From Pseudomonadota bacterium (GTDB lineage Bacteria; Pseudomonadota; Alphaproteobacteria; UBA9655), in contig JAKBAL010000011.1 of assembly GCA_021809225.1 (NCBI GenBank), positions 1-13,408 of the forward strand: a stretch of 13,408 nt of DNA, read 5' to 3'. The notes under the pieces are model-generated. The model had not been told where the DNA came from. It worked only from the letters and a program-made list of their open reading frames with translations, and searched no databases. Every line of letters begins with the position of its first letter. Positions within the stretch are counted from its first letter, which is position 1. Of the stretch, positions 6,704-13,408 are shown piece by piece. The position numbers and the translations under genes were made by a program.

Positions 6704-7758
6704 CCCCTTTTTTAAAAAAACGACATAGGAAGGAAAATTGGTTTCGACGGATGGGATTTGCAAGTCTTTGTCTTGCCCTTCTTTTTCTAGGAAGTATTTT
6801 AGGGGAAATTATTTACACAGGTTTGCCTGCTTTTTTTAGAACTGAAATTGCAACTGAGGGGAAGCAGCCTGAGCTTCTCAACCCTCACGCTCGCTATTTT
6901 TTGAATGAAGAAAAGAAATGGATCGCAGCATCTGATGACGTGGATATGTTTTATAAACATGAGCATGTCGGGAAATTAACGCCCAACCAAATCCAAGCCA
7001 TAGAAAGGCTAAAAGATCAAAGACAGATCCGCCTTGTTTTTAATAATACTTTTTTCACCCATTCCGACTCGCGCGAGCCTGAACTAGCTGGGATTTGGGG
7101 GGGGCTTGTTGGATCTCTCTTGACCCTTTTTATTACCTTTTTAACAGCCTTCCCCTTAGGTATTGGGAGCGCTCTTTATTTGGAAGAGTTCGCCCCGAAA
7201 AACCGTTTTACACATTTGATTGAAGCCAACATTAATAACTTAGCGGCCGTACCCTCCATTTTGTTTGGTCTTTTAGGCCTTGTTTTTTTTATTCATTTTA
7301 TGGGCCTTCCCCGCCCTTCTGCTCTTGTTGGCGGTCTTACCCTTGGGCTTATGAGCCTTCCTGTAATTGTGGTAACAACGCGCACAGCCCTTTCATCTGT
7401 CCCCTCAAGCTTAAAGGAAGCCGCCTTGGGGCTTGGGGCAACTCCCCTTCAAGTCCTCTTTCATCATGTTGTTCCCCTGGCTCTTCCAGGAATTATGACG
7501 GGTGTTATTTTAAGCCTGGCTCGAGCTCTCGGAGAGACGGCCCCTCTTTTAATGATTGGAATGGTTGCTTTTATAGCAACACCGCCCTCTTCTTTTCTAG
7601 ATCCTGCAACGGTCCTTCCTGTCCAAATATTTAATTGGTCTCGAAGTCCTGAAATGGGCTTTGTGGAAAACACTTCAGGTGCTATTCTCGTTTTGCTTTT
7701 GCTTTTAGCTCTTTTAAATGGGGTAGCTATTTTTATTCGTAAAAAATTTGAGTCATAA
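6700..7758 (+). CDS. pstA: Phosphate ABC transporter permease PstA
   Basis: A 352-residue permease, longer than enteric PstA because of a soluble segment at about 45-125 between the first helix (19-42) and the channel core. This insertion corresponds to the N-terminal domain (DUF3333-like) common in alphaproteobacterial PstA. The core has the usual helices. The coupling loop is [13 protein letters not shown] (239-251) followed by [10 protein letters not shown] (255-264), and [12 protein letters not shown] follows at about 272-283. It pairs with PstC to form the phosphate channel. The ATG overlaps the stop codon of the small membrane protein, and the stop is one base before the preferred ATG of pstB. 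Confidence 0.95.
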   Translation: MTPFLKKRHRKENWFRRMGFASLCLALLFLGSILGEIIYTGLPAFFRTEIATEGKQPELLNPHARYFLNEEKKWIAASDDVDMFYKHEHVGKLTPNQIQAIERLKDQRQIRLVFNNTFFTHSDSREPELAGIWGGLVGSLLTLFITFLTAFPLGIGSALYLEEFAPKNRFTHLIEANINNLAAVPSILFGLLGLVFFIHFMGLPRPSALVGGLTLGLMSLPVIVVTTRTALSSVPSSLKEAALGLGATPLQVLFHHVVPLALPGIMTGVILSLARALGETAPLLMIGMVAFIATPPSSFLDPATVLPVQIFNWSRSPEMGFVENTSGAILVLLLLLALLNGVAIFIRKKFES

Positions 7759-7759
7759 G

Positions 7760-8518
7760 ATGGCCTTCAAAATTGATGTCAAACAATTGAATCTTTTTTA
7801 TGGAGACAAACAAGCACTCTTTGATGTGAGCTTGAGCCTTCCTGAATTTCAAACCACTGCCTTGATGGGGCCTTCTGGATGTGGAAAAAGTTCGTTATTA
7901 AGATGCCTCAATCGTTTGAATGATATTATCCCGAATGCCAAAATTCAGGGAAAAGTTTTGCTGGATGGAAAGGACATTTATGCTCCTTCCGTTGACGTCG
8001 TTGAGTTGAGATCCCAAGTTGGAATGGTTTTTCAAAGGCCTAACCCCTTTCCTCGATCAATCTATGAAAATGTTGCCTATGGACCTCGTATCCACGCTCT
8101 TTTTAAAGATAAAACTGACCTCGACCAAATTGTCGAAAAAAATCTGATACGCGCTGGACTTTGGGGGGAAGTAAAGGACCGCCTTCACCAACCCGCAACC
8201 CGTCTTTCGGGAGGACAACAACAACGCCTTTGCATTGCTCGTGCGGTTGCTGTCAATCCAGAGGTCATCCTCATGGATGAACCTTGTTCAGCCCTTGACC
8301 CCATCGCAACAGCAAAAATTGAAGAGTTAATTGATGAATTGCGGGAAAAATTTACGATTGTTATTGTTACCCACAACCTTCAGCAAGCCGCCCGTGTATC
8401 GCAACAAACCGCTTTTTTCCATAGCGGGCACCTTGTAGAAGCCGGAGAGACAGGGGCTCTCTTTACTACGCCCCAAGATGAACGCACCCAAGGATATATT
8501 ACAGGACGCTATGGATGA
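7760..8518 (+). CDS. pstB: Phosphate ABC transporter ATP-binding protein PstB
   Basis: A 252-residue ATPase that powers phosphate import, of family-typical length and with the characteristic C-terminus YITGRYG. Walker A is GPSGCGKSS (37-45), Q-loop Q92 in [13 protein letters not shown] signature LSGGQQQR (149-156), Walker B VILMDEP (169-175) with E174, D-loop SALD (177-180) and H-loop H205. [18 protein letters not shown] (91-108) is diagnostic of PstB. I choose ATG 7760, one base after the pstA stop. A TTG at 7748 would add four residues and overlap pstA, and neither has a strong ribosome-binding site, as expected for a coupled gene. Its TGA overlaps the phoU ATG. Confidence 0.96.
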   Translation: MAFKIDVKQLNLFYGDKQALFDVSLSLPEFQTTALMGPSGCGKSSLLRCLNRLNDIIPNAKIQGKVLLDGKDIYAPSVDVVELRSQVGMVFQRPNPFPRSIYENVAYGPRIHALFKDKTDLDQIVEKNLIRAGLWGEVKDRLHQPATRLSGGQQQRLCIARAVAVNPEVILMDEPCSALDPIATAKIEELIDELREKFTIVIVTHNLQQAARVSQQTAFFHSGHLVEAGETGALFTTPQDERTQGYITGRYG

Positions 8519-9198
8519 ACAAACATATTGTTAAAGCTTATGATGAGGACCTCAAAACCCTTCATGCCCTCATTCGTCACATGGGTGAGCTGACCCGTCA
8601 ACAAATCCGCAAAGCTACCCAATCAATTCTGGAACACGATGGAACTCTAGCTCATGAGGTCATTGATCACGACTACGAAATTAATCTTCTTGAAACAAAA
8701 GTAGATGAACTTGCCGTTCGAATTCTTGCCCTCCGCCAGCCTGTTGCATCTGATTTACGTATGGTGGTTGCAGCCTTAAAAATTTCAAATCAAGTTGAAC
8801 GCATTGCAGATTATGCTTCTAATATAGCGAAACGAACCTTGATCCTGAATGAGATGCCCAACTTTCCTGAAGTTGAGGGGCTATCCACCCTTGTAAAACT
8901 TCCTAAACGTATGATTAAATATGCCCTCACAGCTTTTGAGACATATGATGTCGATTTGGCTGTTCAAGTGTGGCATATGGATCTAGAGGTGGATAACCTG
9001 TATAATACTTATCTTCGTAAAATTTTTGATGAGATGATTGCAGATCCGAAAAATGTTGGTCCCTGCACCCAGCTTTTATTCGCTGCTAAAAATATAGAAC
9101 GCATTGGGGATCAGGCTCAAAATATTGCAGAAGCTGTTTATACGATGGTTACGGGAAAGCCTTTTAAAGAAAGTGAAATCTTAAAAAATGCGCCTTAA
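8515..9198 (+). CDS. phoU: Phosphate-specific transport accessory and signalling protein PhoU
   Basis: A 227-residue all-helical protein made of two repeated three-helix bundles. Each repeat carries the metal-binding motif: [11 protein letters not shown] (94-104) and [11 protein letters not shown] (194-204), both with the ExxxD spacing seen in PhoU structures that bind metal clusters. It is known to damp Pst activity and to mediate signalling from PstSCAB to the PhoR kinase. phoR and phoB are not in this window, so the signalling partner must be elsewhere or missing. The ATG overlaps the pstB stop. The last 11 bases overlap the start of tyrS. Confidence 0.95.
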   Translation: MNKHIVKAYDEDLKTLHALIRHMGELTRQQIRKATQSILEHDGTLAHEVIDHDYEINLLETKVDELAVRILALRQPVASDLRMVVAALKISNQVERIADYASNIAKRTLILNEMPNFPEVEGLSTLVKLPKRMIKYALTAFETYDVDLAVQVWHMDLEVDNLYNTYLRKIFDEMIADPKNVGPCTQLLFAAKNIERIGDQAQNIAEAVYTMVTGKPFKESEILKNAP

Positions 9199-10450
9199 AT
9201 CTGAATTCTTAAACACCCTCAACGAGCGAGGATTTATTCATCAGGCGACAGATCTTGAAGCGCTGGATGCACGTATGGCGGAAGGACCATTGACGGCTTA
9301 TATCGGATTTGATGCAACAGCGAGCAGTCTTCATGTTGGAAATTTGGTGCAGATCCTGGTCCTTTCATGGCTCAAGTAAATAGGGAATAAGCCTCTGGTT
9401 TTGATAGGAGGGGGAACGACAAAAATTGGGGATCCCTCAGGAAAAGATGAATCTCGTAAAATTTTAACTGACGATGAAATTCGTGAGAATATCCAAAGCC
9501 TAACCCGTGTTTTTAAGCGAGCTCTCATCTTTGGGGAAGGCCCAAGGGATGCTCTCTTGCTGAATAATGCCGCTTGGATTGATACTTTAAATTACCCTGC
9601 TTTCTTAAGGGATTATGGGACTCATTTTACCATTAACCGAATGTTGAGCTTTGAGAGTGTGCGTCAGCGCTTGGAACGCGAGCATCCCATGACTTTCCTT
9701 GAATTTAACTATATGATTCTTCAAGCCTATGATTTCCTTGAATTTTACAACCGCTATGGGTGTTGTCTTCAAATGGGAGGATCAGACCAATGGGGAAATA
9801 TTATTAATGGAGTCGAGCTTGTACGCCGTGTTACCCATAAAACGGTTTTTGGCGTTACAACGCCCCTCATCACCACTTCAAGTGGCGCCAAAATGGGGAA
9901 AACGGCCCAAGGGGCGGTATGGCTAAATGCTGATCTCTTGTCTCCCTATGACTATTGGCAGTTCTGGCGTAACACGGAAGACCAAGATGTGGGCCGGTTT
10001 TTAAGGCTTTTCACGACCCTTCCTCTTGATGAAATAAGGCGTATCGAAAAGCTGGAAGGGGCTGAAATCAATGAAGGAAAAAAGATTTTAGCTGATGCCG
10101 CGACCCGTTTTATCCACGGAGAGGAAGCCGTCCAAAGTGCGCGCGCAACAGCCCAAAAACTCTTTGAAGTGTCTGGAACAAGCCTTGATGAAACATCTTT
10201 ACCAACGATTTCTCTTACAAGAGAAGAGCTTGAAAAAGGGGCTTCCATCATGGACCTTTTTTGCCGCCTCGGCTTAACAAATTCAAAAGGGGAAGCCCGT
10301 CGTTTGATTGAGGGCGGGGGGGCACGCCTTAATGATATCCCCATTGAAAATGAACTTCTAACACTCACAACCGCATCCTTTGAAAGTCAGCCCATCCTTA
10401 AACTTTCAGCGGGCAAAAAACGTTATGGGTTGGTGAAAAAGGTTGGGTAA
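9188..10450 (+). pseudogene. tyrS: Tyrosyl-tRNA synthetase with an in-frame TAA at codon 64
   Basis: The frame from ATG 9188 encodes a class I TyrRS of 420 codons, the usual length, interrupted only by TAA at 9377-9379. Before it lies the catalytic motif HVGN (49-52, the HIGH equivalent). After it the same frame continues [19 protein letters not shown], then Tyr-binding QAYDF (about 179-183), GGSDQWGN (197-204), KMGKT (235-239, the KMSKS equivalent), and a C-terminal S4 RNA-binding domain (about 350-420). Alphaproteobacterial TyrRS usually has Gln-Ala, Lys or similar at the stop position (WLQxxGHKP), so TAA likely replaced a sense codon such as AAA, GAA or CAA by one change. The 356 codons after it are clean. 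As written, translation gives a 63-residue fragment. It may be a recent nonsense mutation with another tyrS elsewhere, readthrough, or a base-call error. It overlaps phoU by 11 bases. Confidence 0.9.
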
Positions 10451-10465
10451 ATCCAACGGTCTCAC

Positions 10466-10783
10466 TCATTGACAAACTGATTTGCACATATTCGTCATAG
10501 CGGTGCACGTTATATTACACTCTGGATACGATGAAGGCGCCTTGCGGCATACGTCTATGGGTTTAAGGAGTTTTGTATATTCCACTGCAGAGCCGTTTGG
10601 TTTACCACACCAATCAGCACACCTTGTGAGATTTTTTCCCGTGCAACTGCAAAGACAATCACATACCTGTATACATTTTTTAGGGTGGCAATCCGCATCT
10701 GAGGTGCACCCCATGACTCTTCCCTCAAGAGAAGAGAAAGTTCCCAAACCCACTAAGAGTAAAAATATTTTTTTCATAAGCAT
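10466..10783 (-). CDS. Secreted cysteine-rich mini-protein, 14 Cys
   Basis: A 105-residue protein with start ATG 10783 supported by GAGG nine bases upstream. The signal peptide is MLMKKIFLLLVGLGTFSSLEG, probably cut near residues 20-25. VMGC at 23-26 vaguely resembles a lipobox, but Arg22 just before it makes a lipoprotein unlikely. The mature part of about 80 residues has 14 cysteines, at 26, 32, 37, 41, 43, 45, 47, 55, 59, 79, 89, 93, 100 and 104. The even number and the opening pattern CTSDADC recall disulfide knots of eukaryotic inhibitors and toxins. I cannot assign a family. The density implies up to seven disulfides in an oxidising compartment or, less likely, metal clusters. It lies downstream of ccmA in the same direction and converges on tyrS. 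An effector or host-interaction role is conjecture. Confidence 0.8.
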   Translation of the reverse strand: MLMKKIFLLLVGLGTFSSLEGRVMGCTSDADCHPKKCIQVCDCLCSCTGKNLTRCADWCGKPNGSAVEYTKLLKPIDVCRKAPSSYPECNITCTAMTNMCKSVCQ

Positions 10784-10856
10784 TAATTCGCACCTCTTCC
10801 TTTAAGAGTAGCACATTCAAACCTGAAGTGTCTCTCTCAAAAGTATTTGCCTCCTG

Positions 10857-11459
10857 TTAAAGATGTAAAATAATCTCCTTTGTCACTACAACGTGATCAT
10901 GAGTTGCAAGCACAGCACTCCCTCCCTTTTGCAAATGCTGAGTTAGGGCAGAGAAGAAAATCGTTTTTCCAGCCTGATCTAACCCTTCTTGTGCCTCGTC
11001 CAGGATCCACAAGGGGCGCATCTGCCAACTGCAACGAGAGAGACTCACTCGCTTTTGTTGACCATGAGAAAGGTGAGCAATTTTTTTCTCTTTAAACCCC
11101 GCAACGCCCCAGGTTTCAAGGCCGTCTTCTATACTTTTTCCAGAAATTCTATACATGTCTTGCCATAGGCGAATTTGATCTTTGAGCAACGCTTCTGGAT
11201 GAAGAGCCAATTTGTGACCCACATAGAGAAGCTCTTGTTGATAATGGTTTAAATTGTGCGAGCGAATCTCTTCACTTTTCCAAAAAAGGGCGTGAGACGG
11301 GGGACGGATGAGTCCTGCTAATAGACGCAGAAATGTTGATTTTCCTGACCCATTGGGACCTTTTACTGCAAGCGTCTCTCCTTCTTTTAAAGCAAAAGAA
11401 ATCCCCGAAAAAAGGGGCTTAAAGCCTCGTGCGTATGAAATATCTTTTCCTTCGAGCAT
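10857..11459 (-). CDS. ccmA: Cytochrome c maturation ATP-binding protein CcmA
   Basis: A 200-residue ABC ATPase, the compact size typical of CcmA. Walker A GPNGSGKST (34-42), signature LSHGQQKR (130-137), Walker B PLWILDE (149-155) and H-loop H187 in LATHDH are all present. The stretch after the signature (SLSRCSWQMRPLWILDE) matches CcmA better than other ABC families, where PLWILDEP is the family hallmark. Here the usual Pro after the catalytic Glu is Ala (DEAQEGLD). CcmA works with CcmB and CcmC to release haem-bound CcmE in cytochrome c biogenesis. No ccmB follows; the next gene in the same direction is the cysteine-rich secreted protein, so the ccm genes are scattered, as in Rickettsiales. 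The start ATG has AGGG about eight bases upstream. It is divergent from the aldolase gene. Confidence 0.88.
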   Translation of the reverse strand: MLEGKDISYARGFKPLFSGISFALKEGETLAVKGPNGSGKSTFLRLLAGLIRPPSHALFWKSEEIRSHNLNHYQQELLYVGHKLALHPEALLKDQIRLWQDMYRISGKSIEDGLETWGVAGFKEKKIAHLSHGQQKRVSLSRCSWQMRPLWILDEAQEGLDQAGKTIFFSALTQHLQKGGSAVLATHDHVVVTKEIILHL

Positions 11460-11558
11460 AGTGGAACCCTACTGGAAACATGCGCATTTGGGAATGAGAA
11501 ATTCAATCACGCAACGATTGCTAAAAAGACCGCTTTCGTCTAAAGATAGGAAAGATCT

Positions 11559-12506
11559 TTGACAGTGATGAGTGAGTCCATGAAAATATCCCAAAAAGTT
11601 AAAAAAATTCTTTCAAACTATGAAAGTGATTGTCCTGGTACAAAGGCAAATCTTGTGCGTATCTTGATGCATGGGCATCTTGCAGGCACGGGGAAGATGA
11701 TTATCTTGCCTGTCGATCAAGGCTTTGAACATGGTCCAGGGCGGAGTTTTGCCATTAATCCCGCAGCTTACGACCCCATTTATCATTATCAAATGGCAGT
11801 CGATGCGGGACTTTCCGCCTATGCTGCACCCTTAGGGATGCTTGAAGCAGGGGCCAGTACTTTTGCAGGTGCCATCCCTACCATTTTAAAAATTAACAGT
11901 TCCATCAGTCTTCTCCCCGGTGGAGATGATGCTGATCAAGCAATCACAGGATCCGTAAGTGAAGCCTTACGGTTGGGGTGCTCGGCCATTGGGTTTACCA
12001 TTTATCCCGGATCGAATGCGACTCTTGCCATGCTTGAAGACCTTCGGGAAATTGCCGAAGAAGCCAAGGCCAGTGGTCTTGCTGTCATTGTGTGGTCTTA
12101 TGCGCGTGGGAATATGTCTAAGGAAGGCGAAACGGCCATTGATACAATATCCTATGGAGCTCACATGGCTGCTCTTATGGGAGCACATATCATTAAAGTG
12201 AAACTCCCCACAGATTATTTAGAAAACAAAGAAGCAAAAAAGGAATATCTGGATCATAAAGTTGATATTGGCACTCAAGTCGCCCGCGTACGCCATATCG
12301 TGGAAACTTGTTTTCAAGGACGACGCCTTGTCGTTTTCTCTGGAGGAGCCGCTAAAGATCTTGAAAGCGTCTATCAAGATGCAAGAGACATTCGTGATGG
12401 CGGGGGGAATGGGTCGATTGTTGGCCGCAACGCTTTCCGAAGACCCCGCGCAGAAGCCATGAAAATGCTCAGCACCCTTGTTCAAATTTATCAAGGAAAA
12501 TTATGA
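11559..12506 (+). CDS. fbaB: Class I fructose-bisphosphate aldolase, FbaB/DhnA type
   Basis: A TIM-barrel aldolase that cleaves fructose 1,6-bisphosphate to DHAP and glyceraldehyde 3-phosphate (and the reverse) through a lysine Schiff base, not zinc. ILPVDQGFEHGP (49-60) holds the conserved acidic catalytic region. K213 in HIIKVKLP is the probable Schiff-base lysine by position in the FbaB/archaeal family. VVFSGGAAKD (258-267) and GSIVGRNAFRR (285-295) form the phosphate-binding loops. The start is uncertain: TTG 11559 has AGGA seven bases upstream, ATG 11568 and ATG 11580 are alternatives, and the last (MKISQKVKKIL) resembles the N-terminus of alphaproteobacterial homologues. efp follows after 10 bases, in a likely operon. 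Length is family-normal with any of the starts. Confidence 0.92.
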   Translation: MTVMSESMKISQKVKKILSNYESDCPGTKANLVRILMHGHLAGTGKMIILPVDQGFEHGPGRSFAINPAAYDPIYHYQMAVDAGLSAYAAPLGMLEAGASTFAGAIPTILKINSSISLLPGGDDADQAITGSVSEALRLGCSAIGFTIYPGSNATLAMLEDLREIAEEAKASGLAVIVWSYARGNMSKEGETAIDTISYGAHMAALMGAHIIKVKLPTDYLENKEAKKEYLDHKVDIGTQVARVRHIVETCFQGRRLVVFSGGAAKDLESVYQDARDIRDGGGNGSIVGRNAFRRPRAEAMKMLSTLVQIYQGKL

Positions 12507-12516
12507 GGAATAATTT

Positions 12517-13083
12517 ATGAAAATCAACGGGAATGCCATTCGTCCAGGCAACATCATTCAACACAAGAATCGCTTGTGGATAGCTGTCAAAACACAACAC
12601 ACCCAACCGGGTAAGGGTGGAGCTTATTTACAGGTTGAACTTAAGGACATCCGCGATGGCACAAAGCTTAATGAACGCTTTCGTTCCAGTGAATCAGTAG
12701 AGCGAGTCCGTCTGGATGAAAAAGAATTCCAATTCCTTTACGAAGAAGGGGAGGCTATTGCTCTCATGGACCTTCAGACTTTTGAACAAATTCATCTTCC
12801 TAAGGAAATTTTGGGCGATTCCGCTGCTTTCTTAAAGGATGGCATGATGCTAACTGTGGTCTCTCATGAAGGAGAAATTGTAGGCGCAGAATTACCAGAG
12901 ACCGTCATCATGGAAATTGTCGAAGCGGAGCCAGTGGTTAAGGGGCAAACTGCCTCTTCCTCCTATAAACCAGCCATTTTAGAAAATGGGGCACGTATTA
13001 TGGTTCCTCCCCATATTGGGACAGGAATAAAGGTTGTGGTCAACACCGCAGACGGAACTTATGTCGAACGGTCAAAAGAGTAA
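12517..13083 (+). CDS. efp: Elongation factor P
   Basis: A 188-residue EF-P of standard length with three beta-barrel domains: KOW-like domain I (about 1-63), the central domain (about 66-128) and the OB-fold C-terminal domain (130-186). The domain I tip has PGKGGAY (31-37). K33 matches the Lys that is beta-lysylated by EpmA in E. coli, rather than the Arg rhamnosylated by EarP. The C-terminal signature is present as [17 protein letters not shown] with [21 protein letters not shown] rescues ribosomes stalled on polyproline stretches. GAGG stands eight bases before the ATG. It lies 10 bases after fbaB and 11 bases before suhB, so the three are probably co-transcribed. Whether epmA/epmB exist in this genome cannot be seen here. 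Confidence 0.96.
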   Translation: MKINGNAIRPGNIIQHKNRLWIAVKTQHTQPGKGGAYLQVELKDIRDGTKLNERFRSSESVERVRLDEKEFQFLYEEGEAIALMDLQTFEQIHLPKEILGDSAAFLKDGMMLTVVSHEGEIVGAELPETVIMEIVEAEPVVKGQTASSSYKPAILENGARIMVPPHIGTGIKVVVNTADGTYVERSKE

Positions 13084-13094
13084 AAGGGTTTAAT

Positions 13095-13408
13095 ATGGCA
13101 CATCAGCTACGAGCTATCTCACGATCTCCTCATTTAAATGTCATGTGCAATGCGGCTTTTAAAGCCGCCCGTGGCCTTGTCCGTGACTTTGGAGAAGTTG
13201 AGCATCTCCAGGTTTCCCGAAAAGGACCAGGAGACTTTGTCTCAAACGCGGATAAAAAAGCAGAAGATATCATTTTTAAAGAGCTGAAAAAAGCCCGACC
13301 TTCTTATGGATTTATCATGGAAGAAGGGGGAGAGATAGCGGGTGAGGATGAACATACTTGGATCATTGACCCCCTCGATGGAACAACGAACTTTCTTCAT
13401 GGTATCCC
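13095..13408 (+). CDS. suhB: Inositol-1-monophosphatase family protein SuhB, 3' end beyond the window
   Basis: The first 104 codons of a SuhB/IMPase-family phosphatase, cut by the right edge of the window. The start ATG has AAGGG about seven bases upstream. NADKKAE at 51-57, the acidic pair EE at 76-77 (metal site) and the signature IDPLDGTTNF at 91-100 (D92, D95 metal ligands) are all present. The family hydrolyses inositol phosphates or related sugar phosphates with Mg2+, and SuhB also binds the transcription machinery at rRNA operons in E. coli. The efp-suhB order occurs in other alphaproteobacteria. Only the N-terminal third is visible, so I cannot judge whether the gene is complete. Confidence 0.93.
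   Translation, partial: MAHQLRAISRSPHLNVMCNAAFKAARGLVRDFGEVEHLQVSRKGPGDFVSNADKKAEDIIFKELKKARPSYGFIMEEGGEIAGEDEHTWIIDPLDGTTNFLHGI

Noticed and set aside
9952..10368. 138-residue minus-strand open frame inside tyrS
   Set aside because: It is antisense to well-conserved TyrRS sequence, is Ser/Arg-rich as expected of a shadow frame, and has no domain.
9401..10450. Separate gene for the C-terminal part of TyrRS starting at TTG 9401
   Set aside because: It lacks the first part of the Rossmann fold including HVGN and has no well-placed ribosome-binding site. It is in the same frame as the upstream part, so one interrupted gene is the simpler reading.
10482..10805. 107-residue plus-strand open frame opposite the Cys-rich gene
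   Set aside because: It has no ribosome-binding site or recognisable domain, while the minus strand shows a signal peptide, a GAGG site and a structured cysteine pattern.
11518..11546. TTGCTA and TAAAGA with a 17-base spacer as the fbaB promoter
   Set aside because: The -10 box matches only three of six bases, and transcription would start downstream of the AGGA site that supports the TTG start, so I do not list it as a feature.

Overview
The window looks like a piece of an alphaproteobacterial chromosome. The core proteins (short PstC, PstA with a periplasmic N-terminal extension, TyrS with HVGN/KMGKT motifs, bacterial class I FbaB, EF-P) match that class. An isolated ccmA, small secreted proteins of unknown family and a dispersed palindromic element suggest an intracellular or host-associated lineage of the Holosporales/Rickettsiales kind. 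That placement is inference from gene style, not from a marker gene.

Left region (1-1365): an AT-rich stretch (36 G+C in the first 120 bases, against 33 of 60 in each of two core samples) holds a secreted protein of unknown family on the minus strand that runs off the left edge. After it comes a 303-base gap containing a decayed copy of the 3' end of the neighbouring ubiH-type gene. A small membrane-protein gene (DUF2628-like, 1366-1740) sits between that remnant and the intact gene.

Ubiquinone block (1745-4012): a UbiH/UbiF/Coq6-type FAD hydroxylase (minus) and a long-chain polyprenyl diphosphate synthase (plus) diverge from an 84-base shared upstream region. Both fit ubiquinone synthesis: one makes the side chain, the other hydroxylates the ring. 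Downstream of the synthase lies a BIME-like pair of inverted palindromic modules, then a small helical protein of unknown function (minus).

Phosphate block (4601-9198): pstS, pstC, a 78-residue membrane protein, pstA, pstB and phoU are packed with ATGA overlaps or near-zero gaps, as a translationally coupled operon for high-affinity phosphate import. No phoB/phoR pair is in the window. tyrS overlaps the end of phoU by 11 bases and carries an in-frame TAA at codon 64, although the rest of the gene is intact.

Right region (10451-13408): a 14-cysteine secreted mini-protein and an orphan ccmA (both minus), then a plus-strand cluster of class I fructose-bisphosphate aldolase, elongation factor P and the start of a SuhB/inositol monophosphatase gene that runs off the right edge.

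Most of the window is ordinary housekeeping. The points worth attention are the tyrS nonsense codon, the duplicated ubiH tail flanking a small gene, the small membrane protein inside the pst operon, the cysteine-rich secreted protein, and the two-module palindromic element.
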